A stretch of DNA of 58,691 nt from DASSKK01 sp035690495 (lineage in GTDB: Bacteria > Actinomycetota > Actinomycetes > Propionibacteriales > Nocardioidaceae): positions 1 through 58,691 of the forward strand of contig DASSKK010000011.1 in NCBI GenBank assembly GCA_035690495.1, given 5' to 3'. The translations under genes were made by a program, and so were the position numbers. Below the pieces are notes generated by a model that worked only from the letters and a program-made list of their open reading frames with translations, did no database searches and was not told the origin of the DNA. Positions 25,913 to 34,881 of the stretch are shown in pieces. Within the stretch, counting starts at the first letter, position 1; each line of letters opens with the position of its first letter.

Positions 25913-26566
25913 TCAGCGGGGGTCGTGCTCGAGCGTCTCGGCGAGGGCGTCGATCCCGGTGACGGTGTACGTCGGTGCGGTGAAGGTGGCCGGGTAGCGC
26001 CGCGCGGACCGGTCCACGTAGGCAGTCTCCATCCCGGCCCGCGCAGCGCCGTCGATGTCCCAGGGGTGCACCGCGACCATGAGCATGTCGGAGAGGTCGA
26101 CGCCGCACGCCTTCGCGGCGTACTCGTAGGCGCGACGGTCCGGCTTCCACCAGCCGGCATCGTCGACGGACAGGAAGCTCTCGAACGCGTCGGCCACCCC
26201 GGCGTCGCTGAGCAGGCGTTCCGCGATCGAGGCCGACCCGTTGCTCAGCGTGACCAGCCGGAAGCCGGCGTCGTGCAGTGCCCGCAGGCCCGGCGTGACG
26301 TCCGGATGGGTGCTCAGCTCGAGGAAGCCGTCCATCACCGGATCGACCGCCTCGGGGCCGAGCGTGATGTCGAGCCGCTCGCGGGCGATCTCCGCGAACG
26401 GGCGAGACTCCCCCGCCACGGTCAGCGCGAACCCGTCGCGCAGCACCGAGGCGAACCAGAGGTCGGCCTGGTGCGCGGGGGCGCCGACCGCGACGAACCG
26501 CGCGGCAAGTGGTGACAAATCGGAAAGAGTCTCGTTCACGTCGAACGCGATCACCGAGGCAGTCAT
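25913..26566 (-). CDS. Haloacid dehalogenase type II-like HAD hydrolase
   Basis: A 217-residue HAD enzyme with the nucleophile Asp in A-F-D-V-N-E-T-L, motif II T-L-S-N-G-S, motif III Lys in W-W-K-P-D-R-R-A-Y and the acidic motif IV V-A-V-H-P-W-D-I-D-G-A. This pattern is that of L-2-haloacid dehalogenases, but substrate cannot be read from sequence and many relatives act on other small substrates. ATG 26566 start. It ends on the same strand as dusB, 28 bases downstream of that gene's stop. Confidence 0.88.
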   Translation of the reverse strand: MTASVIAFDVNETLSDLSPLAARFVAVGAPAHQADLWFASVLRDGFALTVAGESRPFAEIARERLDITLGPEAVDPVMDGFLELSTHPDVTPGLRALHDAGFRLVTLSNGSASIAERLLSDAGVADAFESFLSVDDAGWWKPDRRAYEYAAKACGVDLSDMLMVAVHPWDIDGAARAGMETAYVDRSARRYPATFTAPTYTVTGIDALAETLEHDPR

Positions 26567-26594
26567 ATCTCCACTGTGCCCCGGAGGGGGAAAT

Positions 26595-27716
26595 TCAGCC
26601 GCCGGAGTGCATCTCCTCGGCGATCACCCGTCCCGTGCCGTCGGTGTCGTCCAGCCAGCCCTCGGGAACCACGACTCGCCGCGGGCTGCCCTGCCTGCCG
26701 CGCGGGGTGCCGAGCTCCGCGACCGGGAACGGCTCGTCCGGATCGAGCTCGGCGAGCAGCCGGTCCAGGTCGGACAGCGTGGCGATCAGCCCGAGGTGGT
26801 GGCGAAGCGTGCCCCCGGCGCGGAAGCCCTTGAGGTACCACGACACATGCTTGCGGAACTCCTTGCACCCGCGCTCCTCGCCCATGTGCGCGCACAGCAG
26901 CTCCGCGTGGCGGCGCATCATCGCAGCCACCTCGCCGAGCACGGGAAGGGTGGACACCGGCGTCCCCGCGAACGCCGCGGCCAGGTCGCGGAACAGCCAC
27001 GGCCGGCCCAGGCAGCCGCGCCCGACCACCACTCCGGCGGCGCCGGTCTGCTGCACCATCCTCAGCGCGTCGCTCGCCTCCCAGATGTCCCCGTTGCCGA
27101 GCACCGGGATGTCCACGTGGTCGGCCAGCGCCGCGATCGCCGACCAGTCGGCCTGCCCGGAGTAGGCCTGAGCGACCGTCCGCGCGTGCAGGGCGATCGC
27201 CACGCACCCGCTCTCGGCGGCGATCCGGCCGGCGTCCAGATAGGTGAGATGGTCCTCGTCGAGCCCCTTGCGGGTCTTCATCGTGACCGGCACGGCGTAC
27301 GGCTCGGCGGCGCCCACGGCGGCGCGCAGGATCTCGCCGAGCAGGTTCCGCTTCCACGGCAGCGCCCCGCCTCCGCCCTTGCGGGTGATCTTCGGCACCG
27401 GGCAGCCGAAGTTCAGGTCGACGTGCGCCACGCCGTACTCCGCGCAGAGGATCTCCACCGCCTTGCCGACGTAGACCGGGTCGGTGCCGTAGAGCTGGAC
27501 CGAGCGGGTCTTTTCCAGCGGGTCGAAGACGAGCATCCGCGCGGTCACCTCGTCGCGCTCGACCAGCCCGCGGGAGGTGATCATCTCGCACACGAACAGG
27601 CCCCTGCCGTGCTTCGTCATCTGCTCCAGGCACAGCCGGCGGTACGCCGCGTTGGTGATCCCGGCCATCGGCGCGAGGACCACCGGCGACTCGACCTGCA
27701 GGGTGCCCAGCCTCAT
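26595..27716 (-). CDS. dusB: tRNA-dihydrouridine synthase
   Basis: Reduces uridine to dihydrouridine in tRNA D-loops using FMN. ATG 27716 starts the family's N-terminus (M-R-L-G-T-L-Q-V then VVLAPMAGITNAAYRRLC). FMN and catalytic motifs are visible: D-L-N-F-G-C-P-V-P-K with the proton-donor Cys, H-A-R-T-V, and G-N-G-D-I-W. The 373-residue length fits DusB. The frame is open further upstream, through the family 1 hairpin, but that part has no resemblance to the family. Confidence 0.94.
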   Translation of the reverse strand: MRLGTLQVESPVVLAPMAGITNAAYRRLCLEQMTKHGRGLFVCEMITSRGLVERDEVTARMLVFDPLEKTRSVQLYGTDPVYVGKAVEILCAEYGVAHVDLNFGCPVPKITRKGGGGALPWKRNLLGEILRAAVGAAEPYAVPVTMKTRKGLDEDHLTYLDAGRIAAESGCVAIALHARTVAQAYSGQADWSAIAALADHVDIPVLGNGDIWEASDALRMVQQTGAAGVVVGRGCLGRPWLFRDLAAAFAGTPVSTLPVLGEVAAMMRRHAELLCAHMGEERGCKEFRKHVSWYLKGFRAGGTLRHHLGLIATLSDLDRLLAELDPDEPFPVAELGTPRGRQGSPRRVVVPEGWLDDTDGTGRVIAEEMHSGG

Positions 27717-27743
27717 GCCCCCAGTCTCCCACCCGCGCACCCA

Positions 27744-27803
27744 CCCCGATTCGTCCGCAGTCACCCCGCGTGAACAGGACGCAATTTCGCGGACGAATCG
27801 GGG
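27744..27803. repeat. Large perfect inverted repeat, family 1, copy 2
   Basis: CCCCGATTCGTCCGC (27744-27758) pairs perfectly with 27789-27803 across a 30-base loop. The arms are identical to those at 18172-18231 while the loop is unrelated. As in copy 1, the repeat starts right behind a minus-strand stop codon (lipoprotein gene, ending at 27805) and precedes the next gene on the same strand (dusB). Confidence 0.9.
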
Positions 27804-27804
27804 T

Positions 27805-28446
27805 TCAGTGCTTGACCGTGCCGGTCCACTGGATCGGGTTGAACTCCTGGCTCGGGCGGTAGCTGACCGCCTCCAGCGACCCATGCTTCGGGGACAGGTA
27901 GACCAGACACGTGTCGACGGCGTCGCCGGGCGCGAACTTCTTCGGCAGCGGCTTCGAGGTGCACTTCTTGAACGTGCTGGTGAAGTTCACTGCCGGGAGC
28001 AGGGTGTTCGCGCCGTTGACGCCCCACAGCGGAACCGGCACCCCACCCACGTCGCCGGTGCCGACGTTCTTCACCCGGACCTTCACGTAGTAGTAGGTGG
28101 CCTTCTTCTTGTAGGGGTCGTCGAGGATGAACCCCTTGAAGTCGCTGAGCCTGCCCTGGCGGGCGTTCTTGACGGTCAGCGAGAGCACCGTGGCCTTGTT
28201 CTCGGTCGGTTCGAAGATCACCGTCGCCGTGTCGCCGAAGTTCAGGTTGGTGCCTTGCGCGGTCAGGTCGACGCCGGGCGGCACGCTGACCGTCGAGCTC
28301 GGAGACGGGGAGGATGACGGCGAGGCGGACGCACCGGACTCGCCCGCCTTGGGCGAGGAGCCCCCGGAGCACCCGGCCGCGAGAGCGGCAACCAGCACGG
28401 CGGCGGCGGGTAGGACGATCTTCCTCAGCCTGCTCGAGAACAGCAC
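27805..28446 (-). CDS. Lipoprotein of unknown function
   Basis: A 213-residue exported protein from GTG 28446 (28476 is also in frame). The signal peptide ends in the lipobox V-A-A-L-A-A-G-C, so Cys is lipidated and the protein sits on the outer face of the membrane. A Ser/Pro/Ala linker precedes an immunoglobulin-like beta domain (FGDTATVIFEP, then YYYVKVRVKNVGTGDVGGV) as in DUF4352-type secreted proteins; two Cys in the last third could pair. It follows glyS convergently-free on the same strand with only 34 bases to the glyS stop. Function unknown. Confidence 0.8.
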   Translation of the reverse strand: MLFSSRLRKIVLPAAAVLVAALAAGCSGGSSPKAGESGASASPSSSPSPSSTVSVPPGVDLTAQGTNLNFGDTATVIFEPTENKATVLSLTVKNARQGRLSDFKGFILDDPYKKKATYYYVKVRVKNVGTGDVGGVPVPLWGVNGANTLLPAVNFTSTFKKCTSKPLPKKFAPGDAVDTCLVYLSPKHGSLEAVSYRPSQEFNPIQWTGTVKH

Positions 28447-28480
28447 GCGCTCATTGTGCCTGGCTTGCGTCACCACGGCC

Positions 28481-29887
28481 TCAGCAACCGAGCAGACGCT
28501 CGGCGAAGTACCCCTTGACCTGGTCGAGCCCGATCCGCTCCTGCTTCATGGTGTCCCGCTCGCGGACCGTGACCGCCTCGTCGTCGAGAGTGTCGAAGTC
28601 GACGGTGACGCAGTACGGCGTACCGATCTCGTCCTGGCGGCGGTAGCGGCGGCCGATCGCGCCGGCGTCGTCGAAGTCCACGTTCCAGCCGGCGCTGCGC
28701 AGACCCGCGGCCAGGTCCTTGGCCTTCGGCGACAGGTCGGCGTTGCGCGACAGCGGGAGCACGGCGACCTTGACCGGCGCCAGCCGCGGGTCGAGGCGCA
28801 GCACGGTCCGCTTGTCGACCCCGCCCTTGGTGTTCGGCGCCTCGTCCTCGGTGTAGGCGTCGACGAGGAACGCCATCATCGAGCGGTTCGGGCCGCCGGC
28901 CGGCTCGATGACGTAGGGGATGTAGCGCTCGCCGGTGGCCTGGTCGTAGTAGGACAGGTCCTGCCCGGAGAACTCCGAGTGCCGGGACAGGTCGAAGTCG
29001 GTGCGGTTGGCCAGGCCCTCGAGCTCGCCCCACTCCCCGCCGGCGAAGCCGAAGCGGTACTCGATGTCGACGGTGCGCGTCGAGTAGTGCGACAGCTTCT
29101 CCTTCGGGTGCTCGAAGTGCCGGAGGTTGTCGCGGTCGATGCCGAGGTCGACGTACCAGCGAGTGCGCTCGTCGATCCAGTACTGGTGCCAGTGCTCGTC
29201 CTCGCCCGGCTTGACGAAGAACTCCATCTCCATCTGCTCGAACTCGCGGGTGCGGAAGATGAAGTTTCCCGGGGTGATCTCGTTGCGGAAGCTCTTGCCG
29301 ATCTGCGCGATGCCGAACGGCGGCTTCTTGCGCGAGGAGTTCATCACGCTGGCGAAGTTGAGGAAGATGCCCTGGCAGGTCTCCGGCCGCAGGTAGTGCA
29401 GCCCGGACTCGTCCTCCACCACGCCGAGGTAGGTCTTCAGCATCATGTTGAAGTTGCGCGGCGGCGTCCACGCGCCCCGGGTGCCGCAGTTCGGGCAGGC
29501 CACGTCGGCGAGGTCCACCGCATCCGGGTCCGCGAGGCCCTTCTTGGCGGCGTAGCCCTCCTGCAGGTGGTCGGCGCGGAACCGCTTGTGGCACGACTGG
29601 CACTCGGTGAGCGGGTCGGTGAACGTGGACAGGTGCCCGGAGGCCTCCCAGGTGCGGGTCGGCAGGATCACGCTGGAGTCGAGACCGACCACGTCGTCGC
29701 GGCTGGTGACCATCGCCCGCCACCACTGGCGTTTGATGTTCTCCTTCAGCTCCACCCCGAGCGGCCCGTAGTCCCAGGCCGAGCGGGTGCCGCCGTAGAT
29801 CTCGCCGCACGGGTAGACGAACCCGCGTCGCTTGCAGAGGGACACAACGGTGTCGAGCACCGAGGAGGGCTTGGTGGCCACGATCAT
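28481..29887 (-). CDS. glyS: Glycyl-tRNA synthetase (dimeric type)
   Basis: Charges tRNA-Gly. The single-chain alpha2 type: 468 residues beginning M-I-V-A-T-K-P-S-S-V-L-D at ATG 29887. Class II features: the N-terminal RRGFVYPCGEIYGGTRSAWD, zinc-binding cysteines in C-Q-S-C-H-K-R and C-P-N-C-G-T-R, L-R-P-E-T-C-Q-G-I-F, and the C-terminal anticodon-binding domain ending near G-Y-F-A-E-R-L. The gene lies near zur, uppS and recO, as in mycobacteria. The longer open frame upstream is not part of it. Confidence 0.97.
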   Translation of the reverse strand: MIVATKPSSVLDTVVSLCKRRGFVYPCGEIYGGTRSAWDYGPLGVELKENIKRQWWRAMVTSRDDVVGLDSSVILPTRTWEASGHLSTFTDPLTECQSCHKRFRADHLQEGYAAKKGLADPDAVDLADVACPNCGTRGAWTPPRNFNMMLKTYLGVVEDESGLHYLRPETCQGIFLNFASVMNSSRKKPPFGIAQIGKSFRNEITPGNFIFRTREFEQMEMEFFVKPGEDEHWHQYWIDERTRWYVDLGIDRDNLRHFEHPKEKLSHYSTRTVDIEYRFGFAGGEWGELEGLANRTDFDLSRHSEFSGQDLSYYDQATGERYIPYVIEPAGGPNRSMMAFLVDAYTEDEAPNTKGGVDKRTVLRLDPRLAPVKVAVLPLSRNADLSPKAKDLAAGLRSAGWNVDFDDAGAIGRRYRRQDEIGTPYCVTVDFDTLDDEAVTVRERDTMKQERIGLDQVKGYFAERLLGC

Positions 29888-29958
29888 CGCGCTTTCTGGT
29901 CGGGCCGGCTGGCTGCCGGCTGGCTGACGGCGAAGGACCCAGACTAGTGGACGCGTCG

Positions 29959-30279
29959 CTAGCCGAGGGTCCGCGGGTGGGACTCGTTCGTCTCGGTGCC
30001 CGGCTCGACGCTCTCGTACGCGGAGGGCTCGTCGACCGCGTGCGCCATCACCTCGGCCAACGCGAGCTTCACGTCGTACGACGACAGCGCCCGCCGGTAG
30101 CTGCCCACGTCGGCCCAGGTGGTGACCAGCACCCACAGGTCGGGGTCGTCCACGTTGCGCCCGACCTGACCGGAGGCGTACCCGGGCCGGACGGCGAGCG
30201 CGGCATGCGCCTGCTCGAGCGCGGGACGGAACCGTTCCTGCTCGCCCGACGGCACCCGGAACCTGCTCACCACCAGCAC
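29959..30279 (-). CDS. Antibiotic biosynthesis monooxygenase (ABM) domain protein
   Basis: A 106-residue single ABM-fold protein starting at GTG 30279 (M-L-V-V-S-R-F-R-V). Strand-helix pattern with G-Q-V-G-R-N-V-D-D-P and W-V-L-V-T-T-W-A-D matches this ferredoxin-like family, whose members range from quinone-forming monooxygenases to haem-degrading enzymes. No haem- or substrate-specific residue decides the role. It diverges from the zinc operon with the composite double hairpin between them. Confidence 0.8.
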   Translation of the reverse strand: MLVVSRFRVPSGEQERFRPALEQAHAALAVRPGYASGQVGRNVDDPDLWVLVTTWADVGSYRRALSSYDVKLALAEVMAHAVDEPSAYESVEPGTETNESHPRTLG

Positions 30280-30307
30280 GTGAGCACCCTAGCCGCGCGG
30301 ACCCCCG

Positions 30308-30370
30308 CCGTTTACCAGGGTGCCCTGGTAAACGGCCCCTCCCCACGGTGATTTCCCCATGGGGAGGGGC
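30308..30370. repeat. Composite double hairpin, family 2, copy 1
   Basis: Hairpin A: CCGTTTACCAGGG (30308-30320), two bases, then its exact complement (30323-30335). Hairpin B begins on the same base: GCCCCTCCCCA (30335-30345) pairs with TGGGGAGGGGC (30360-30370) across 14 bases. A second A-B composite lies at 52647-52710 in the opposite order. Here it sits between divergent genes, 22 bases upstream of the znuA -35 box, so it is not a simple terminator. Confidence 0.9.
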
Positions 30371-30391
30371 AGGTTTCCATGGGCGCCAGAG

Positions 30392-30429
30392 TTGACAATG
30401 GTTCTCATTCCAGTTGAGAATGATTGTCA
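30392..30429 (+). promoter_or_regulatory. znu promoter with two Zur boxes
   Basis: Two 15-base boxes, TGACAATGGTTCTCA (30393-30407) and TGAGAATGATTGTCA (30415-30429), have the 7-1-7 dyad of Zur/Fur sites and are mutual inverted repeats at 13 of 15 positions. A -35 TTGACA (30392-30397) lies in the left box and a -10-like GAGAAT (30416-30421) in the right box, 18 bases apart. Bound Zur would cover both. The expected transcription start falls on or next to ATG 30429, suggesting a leaderless mRNA. Confidence 0.82.
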
Positions 30430-31312
30430 TGAACCGAAGGGCAGGCGTCGTGGTCGCCGGCGCGCTGGCGCTGGCGCTGAGCCTGTCGCTGGCCGGCTGC
30501 GGCCGGCTGAACCCGTATGCAGGAAGGGCCACCGTGGTCGCCGCGTTCTACCCGCTGGCCTACGTCGCCCAGCGGATCGTCGGCAGGCACGCGACGGTGC
30601 TGGACCTGACCCATCCGGGGATCGACCCGCACGACCTGGAGCTGACCGTGCGGCAGACCGCCGAGGTCGCCGACGCGGAGGTGGCGTTCTACGAGACCGG
30701 CCTGCAGCCTGCCGTCGACCAGGCGGTCGCGCAGACCTCGCCGGCGCACACCGTCGACGCCGCCGACTCGGCGCGACTGGTCGACGCCCCCGGGGGCGAC
30801 GAGCTCGACCCGCACTTCTGGCTGGACCCGACCCGGCTCGCCGACGTCGCCTCCGCCTTCGAGCAGACGATGAGCGTCGCGGACCCGCGGCACGCTGCGG
30901 ACTTCGCGCGGAACCTGGCGGCGCTGCGCAAGGACCTGTCGAGCCTCGACGGCCGGATCCGGCACGGCCTCGCGCACTGCGCCACGCGCACGATCGTGGT
31001 CAGCCACGACGCCTTCGGCTACTTCGGGCGCCGCTACCACCTGCGGGTGGTCGCGATCAACGGCCTCTCCCCCGACGCCGAGCCGTCGCCCGAGCACGTC
31101 GCACAGCTCACCCGGCTCGTGCACACCGATGCGGTCACCACGGTCTTCTCCGAAGAGCTGGGAAGCTCCAAGATGGCCGACGTGCTCGCCCACGAGACGG
31201 GAGTGCACTCCGCCGTCCTCGACCCGATCGAGGGTCTCGGGCCGGCCACCGCCGACCAGGACTACCTGTCGCTGATGCGGCGCGACCTCGCCGCGATCGA
31301 GGAGGCGAACCA

Positions 31313-31322
<10 letters not shown>
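30429..31322 (+). CDS. znuA: Zinc ABC transporter substrate-binding lipoprotein
   Basis: Captures zinc outside the membrane for ZnuBC. Lipobox L-S-L-A-G-C follows a signal peptide. Zinc ligands of the cluster A-I family: His in D-P-H-D-L-E-L, His in D-P-H-F-W-L-D-P, His in V-V-S-H-D-A-F-G-Y-F and the acidic residue near F-S-E-E-L-G-S-S. It lacks the long His-rich loop seen in many ZnuA; the operon's His-rich segment is on ZnuB instead. ATG 30429 gives a normal signal peptide (M-N-R-R-A-G) and a leaderless transcript; GTG 30450, after GAAGGGCAGG, is the alternative. Confidence 0.93.
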
Positions 31323-32103
<781 letters not shown>

Positions 32104-32107
<4 letters not shown>

Positions 32108-33105
32108 ACCTGCTGGACTACGGCTTCATCGTGCGGGCGCTGATCGCGGCGGTGGTGACCGGGCTGGCCGCGCCCGCGGTCGGCACGTACCTCGTGCACC
32201 GCCGGCTGTCGCTTCTCGGCGACGGCATCGGCCACATCGCGGTGACCGGCGTCGCCATCGGGCTGCTGACCCGCACCTCCCCCACGATCACCGCGGTCGT
32301 CGTAGCGGTCGTGGGCGCCGCCGTGATGGAGGTGGTCCGCGAACGCGGCCGCACCAACGGCGACGTGGCGCTGGCGCTGCTGTTCTACGGCGGCATCGCC
32401 GGCGGTGTGCTGCTGACCGGGATCGCCGGGCAGAGCGCCGCGACCTTGAACACCTACCTGTTCGGGTCGATCACCACGATCTCCGGCACCGACGTGTGGG
32501 TCACCGTCGGGCTGGCCGCGGTGGTCATCGCCATCGCGATCGGACTGGCGCCGCAGCTGTTCGCGGTCGCCCAGGACCCCGAGTTCGCCCGCGTCGCCGG
32601 TCTGCGGGTGCGCGCCTACACGATGCTGGTCTCGGTGATGGCCGCCGTCAGCGTCACCGTCGCGATGCGCACCGTCGGGCTGCTGCTGGTCAGCGCGCTG
32701 ATGGTCGTGCCGGTCGCGACCGCCCAGCAGCTGACCCACGGGTTCAAGACGACGCTGCTACTCGCGATGGGCATCGGCACCTTCGCCTCGCTCGCCGGGG
32801 TGGTCACCTCCGCCTACGTCGACGTGGCGCCTGGCGCGACGATCGTGCTGCTGGCGCTGGCCGGGTTCGTCGCGGCCTACCCGGTCGGGATGTGGGTACG
32901 CCGCAGGGCGCGACTGCGGATGCCCTTCGTGGCCGAGACCGACCCGTACGCCGTGCCCGAGCCGCACACCACCGTCCCCGAGACCCACCAGCACGTCCAC
33001 GGGCCCGACTGCGGCCACCAGGCCGTGCCGCACGGGGACCACGTCGACTACGTCCACGACGGCCACCGCCACGCCGTACACGAGAGCCATTATGACGAAC
33101 ATTGA
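32104..33105 (+). CDS. znuB: Zinc ABC transporter permease with His-rich tail
   Basis: A 333-residue ABC-3 family permease with eight or nine membrane helices in the first 270 residues (L-L-G-D-G-I-G-H-I-A and A-T-L-N-T-Y-L-F-G-S are family blocks). The last 48 residues are unusual: 13 histidines with several Asp/Glu and one Cys (H-Q-H-V-H-G-P-D-C-G-H, then V-H-D-G-H-R-H). This tail follows the last helix, so by topology it may be cytosolic; it could store or sense zinc. It overlaps zur by 14 bases. Confidence 0.94.
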
Positions 33106-33523
33106 CCACAGGCCCGACCCGACGCTGCCCGAAGGCACCCGGCCCACCCGTCAGCGCCGCGCGGTCGTGTCCGCGCTGTCGGCCAGCGAGGAGTTCCGCA
33201 GCGCCCAGGAGATCCACGACGTGTTGCGCCACGAGGGGGAGAACGTCGGGCTGTCCACCGTGTACCGGACGCTGCAGGCGCTCGCCGACGCCGGCGAGGT
33301 CGACGTGCTGCGCGGCGAGGACGGCGAGGCGTCCTACCGGCGTTGCAGCACCAGCCACCACCACCACCTGGTCTGCCGCGACTGCGGTCGCACCGTCGAG
33401 ATCGAGGGCCCCACCGTGGAGCGCTGGGCCGAGAACGTCGCGGCAGAGCACGGCTTCACCGACATCGGCCACTCGGTGGAGATCTTCGGCACCTGCCCGA
33501 GCTGCTCGGCGTCGAGAACCTAG
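33092..33523 (+). CDS. zur: Fur-family zinc uptake regulator
   Basis: A 143-residue Fur/Zur repressor. N-terminal winged helix: T-R-Q-R-R-A-V-V-S-A-L, then L-S-T-V-Y-R-T-L-Q-A-L. Metal sites: C-S-T-S-H-H-H-H-L-V-C-R-D-C-G, the E/H residues of E-H-G-F, and C-terminal C-P-S-C for structural zinc. It is the last gene of the znu operon and overlaps znuB, so it is autoregulated through the double Zur box. The context marks it as Zur, not Fur. Confidence 0.94.
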   Translation: MTNIDHRPDPTLPEGTRPTRQRRAVVSALSASEEFRSAQEIHDVLRHEGENVGLSTVYRTLQALADAGEVDVLRGEDGEASYRRCSTSHHHHLVCRDCGRTVEIEGPTVERWAENVAAEHGFTDIGHSVEIFGTCPSCSASRT

Positions 33524-34368
33524 TTCGGGATCACACCACCGTACCGCCGGTCCCGCCGGGCGTAGATCTCGATCGCCCGCCACAGCGCCAGCCGGTCCAC
33601 GTCGGGCCACAGCACGTCGGTGAACACCAGCTCGGAGTAGGCCGCCTGCCACAACATGAAGTTCGAGAGCCGCTGCTCCCCCGAGGTCCGCCACACCAGG
33701 TCGGCCTCGGCCAGCTCGGGCACGTAGAGCGCCCTGGCGAACGTGCGCTCGTCGACCTTGTCGGGGTTCAGCCGGCCGGCCGCCACGTCGCGCGCGATCG
33801 AGCGGGCCGCGTCCGCGAGCTCCGCCCGGCCGCCGTAGTTGACGCACATCGTCAGCGTGAGCACATCGTTGTCGCGGGTCATCTCCTCGGCGATCTGCAG
33901 CTCCTTGATCACCGAGCGCCACAGCCGCGGCGTACGCCCGGCCCAGCGCACCCGCACCCCGAGCGCGTGCATCTCGTCGCGGCGGCGGCGGATCACGTCC
34001 CGGTTGAAACCCATCAGGAACCGCACCTCGTCGGGCGAGCGGGTCCAGTTCTCGGTGGAGAACGCGTACGCCGAGATCGCCTTCACCCCGATCTCGATGG
34101 CGCCCTCGACCACGTCGAACAGCGAGTGCTCACCCGCCTCGTGACCGGCCGTGCGCGGCAGCCCGCGCTGCTTGGCCCAGCGGCCGTTGCCGTCCATCAC
34201 GATCGCCACGTGCCCGGGCACCAGCTCGGCGGGGATCGCTGGCGGACGCGCCCCGGACGGGTGTGGCGACGGACGGCGTACGCCGGATCGCGCGGCCGGG
34301 GTGCGTCGCCTCTTGCCGGTTGGCACCGTGTCACCTACTTCGTTCACCGATTTCGCCCTATGCTTCAT
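33520..34368 (-). CDS. uppS: Polyprenyl diphosphate synthase (decaprenyl/undecaprenyl, cis)
   Basis: Makes the long-chain cis-polyprenyl diphosphate that carries cell-wall precursors. Motifs: HVAIVMDGNGRWAKQRGLPR with the catalytic Asp, G-H-x-x-G-E, AISAYAFSTENWTRSP, and R-T-S-G-E-Q-R-L-S-N-F near the end. ATG 34368 is the longest start; GTG 34326, with AGG 7 bases before it, would drop a poorly conserved 14-residue leader and leave the tandem repeat at 34361-34386 outside the gene. The stop overlaps the convergent zur stop by 4 bases. zur-uppS-recO order matches mycobacteria, apart from the inserted MarR gene. Confidence 0.94.
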   Translation of the reverse strand: MKHRAKSVNEVGDTVPTGKRRRTPAARSGVRRPSPHPSGARPPAIPAELVPGHVAIVMDGNGRWAKQRGLPRTAGHEAGEHSLFDVVEGAIEIGVKAISAYAFSTENWTRSPDEVRFLMGFNRDVIRRRRDEMHALGVRVRWAGRTPRLWRSVIKELQIAEEMTRDNDVLTLTMCVNYGGRAELADAARSIARDVAAGRLNPDKVDERTFARALYVPELAEADLVWRTSGEQRLSNFMLWQAAYSELVFTDVLWPDVDRLALWRAIEIYARRDRRYGGVIPN

Positions 34369-34386
34369 CCAACTGCTTCATCCAAC
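34361..34386. repeat. 13-base tandem repeat between uppS and the MarR gene
   Basis: TGCTTCATCCAAC occurs at 34361-34373 and again immediately at 34374-34386. It overlaps the upstream ATG candidate of uppS and lies 43 bases before the MarR start. It could be an operator for the MarR protein or an accident of duplication. MarR proteins usually bind inverted repeats, which weakens the operator reading. Confidence 0.7.
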
Positions 34387-34429
34387 ACCACAAGCACGCC
34401 GCAGACGTGCCTGACACAGGTGAGGACCC

Positions 34430-34873
34430 ATGGGCGACGCGAACGAACAGATCGAACAGCAGATGACGGTGCTGCTGCGCCGGGTGCAGCACATCCACCT
34501 GTCCACGTCGATGGGCAACCTGAACGTCGAGCGCTCCGGCTACGGCATCATGTGCCGGCTCGCCGACGAGGGTCCCCAGCGGCTCGGCCACCTGGCCACC
34601 GCGTTCGGGCTGGACCCGTCCACGATCACTCGCCAGGTACAGGCCCTCGAGGAGGCCGGTCTGGCGCAGCGCGAGACCGACATGACCGACCGGCGCGCCT
34701 CGATCCTCGACCTCACCCCGACCGGCCGTGACGTGCTCGCCCAGACCCGCGCGTTCCGGAGGGCCCGGTTCACCGACGCGATGGCCGACTGGTCCGATCA
34801 GGACCGCGCCGAGTTCGCCCGGCTGCTCGGCCGGTTCAACGGGGCGCTGGACCTGCTCCCCGAGCACGCCTGA
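34430..34873 (+). CDS. MarR-family transcriptional regulator
   Basis: A 147-residue winged-helix regulator: L-G-H-L-A-T-A-F-G-L-D-P-S-T-I-T-R-Q-V is the recognition helix region and E-T-D-M-T-D-R-R-A-S the wing. ATG 34430 follows GGTGAGG. It sits on the opposite strand between uppS and recO, which are adjacent in mycobacteria, so it is probably a lineage-specific insertion. It shares a divergent promoter region with uppS. Ligand unknown. Confidence 0.93.
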   Translation: MGDANEQIEQQMTVLLRRVQHIHLSTSMGNLNVERSGYGIMCRLADEGPQRLGHLATAFGLDPSTITRQVQALEEAGLAQRETDMTDRRASILDLTPTGRDVLAQTRAFRRARFTDAMADWSDQDRAEFARLLGRFNGALDLLPEHA

Positions 34874-34881
34874 GCGGCGCC

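Noticed and set aside
28127..29947. Plus-strand frame opposite glyS
   Set aside because: Antisense of glycyl-tRNA synthetase, Val/Arg-rich and without start signals.
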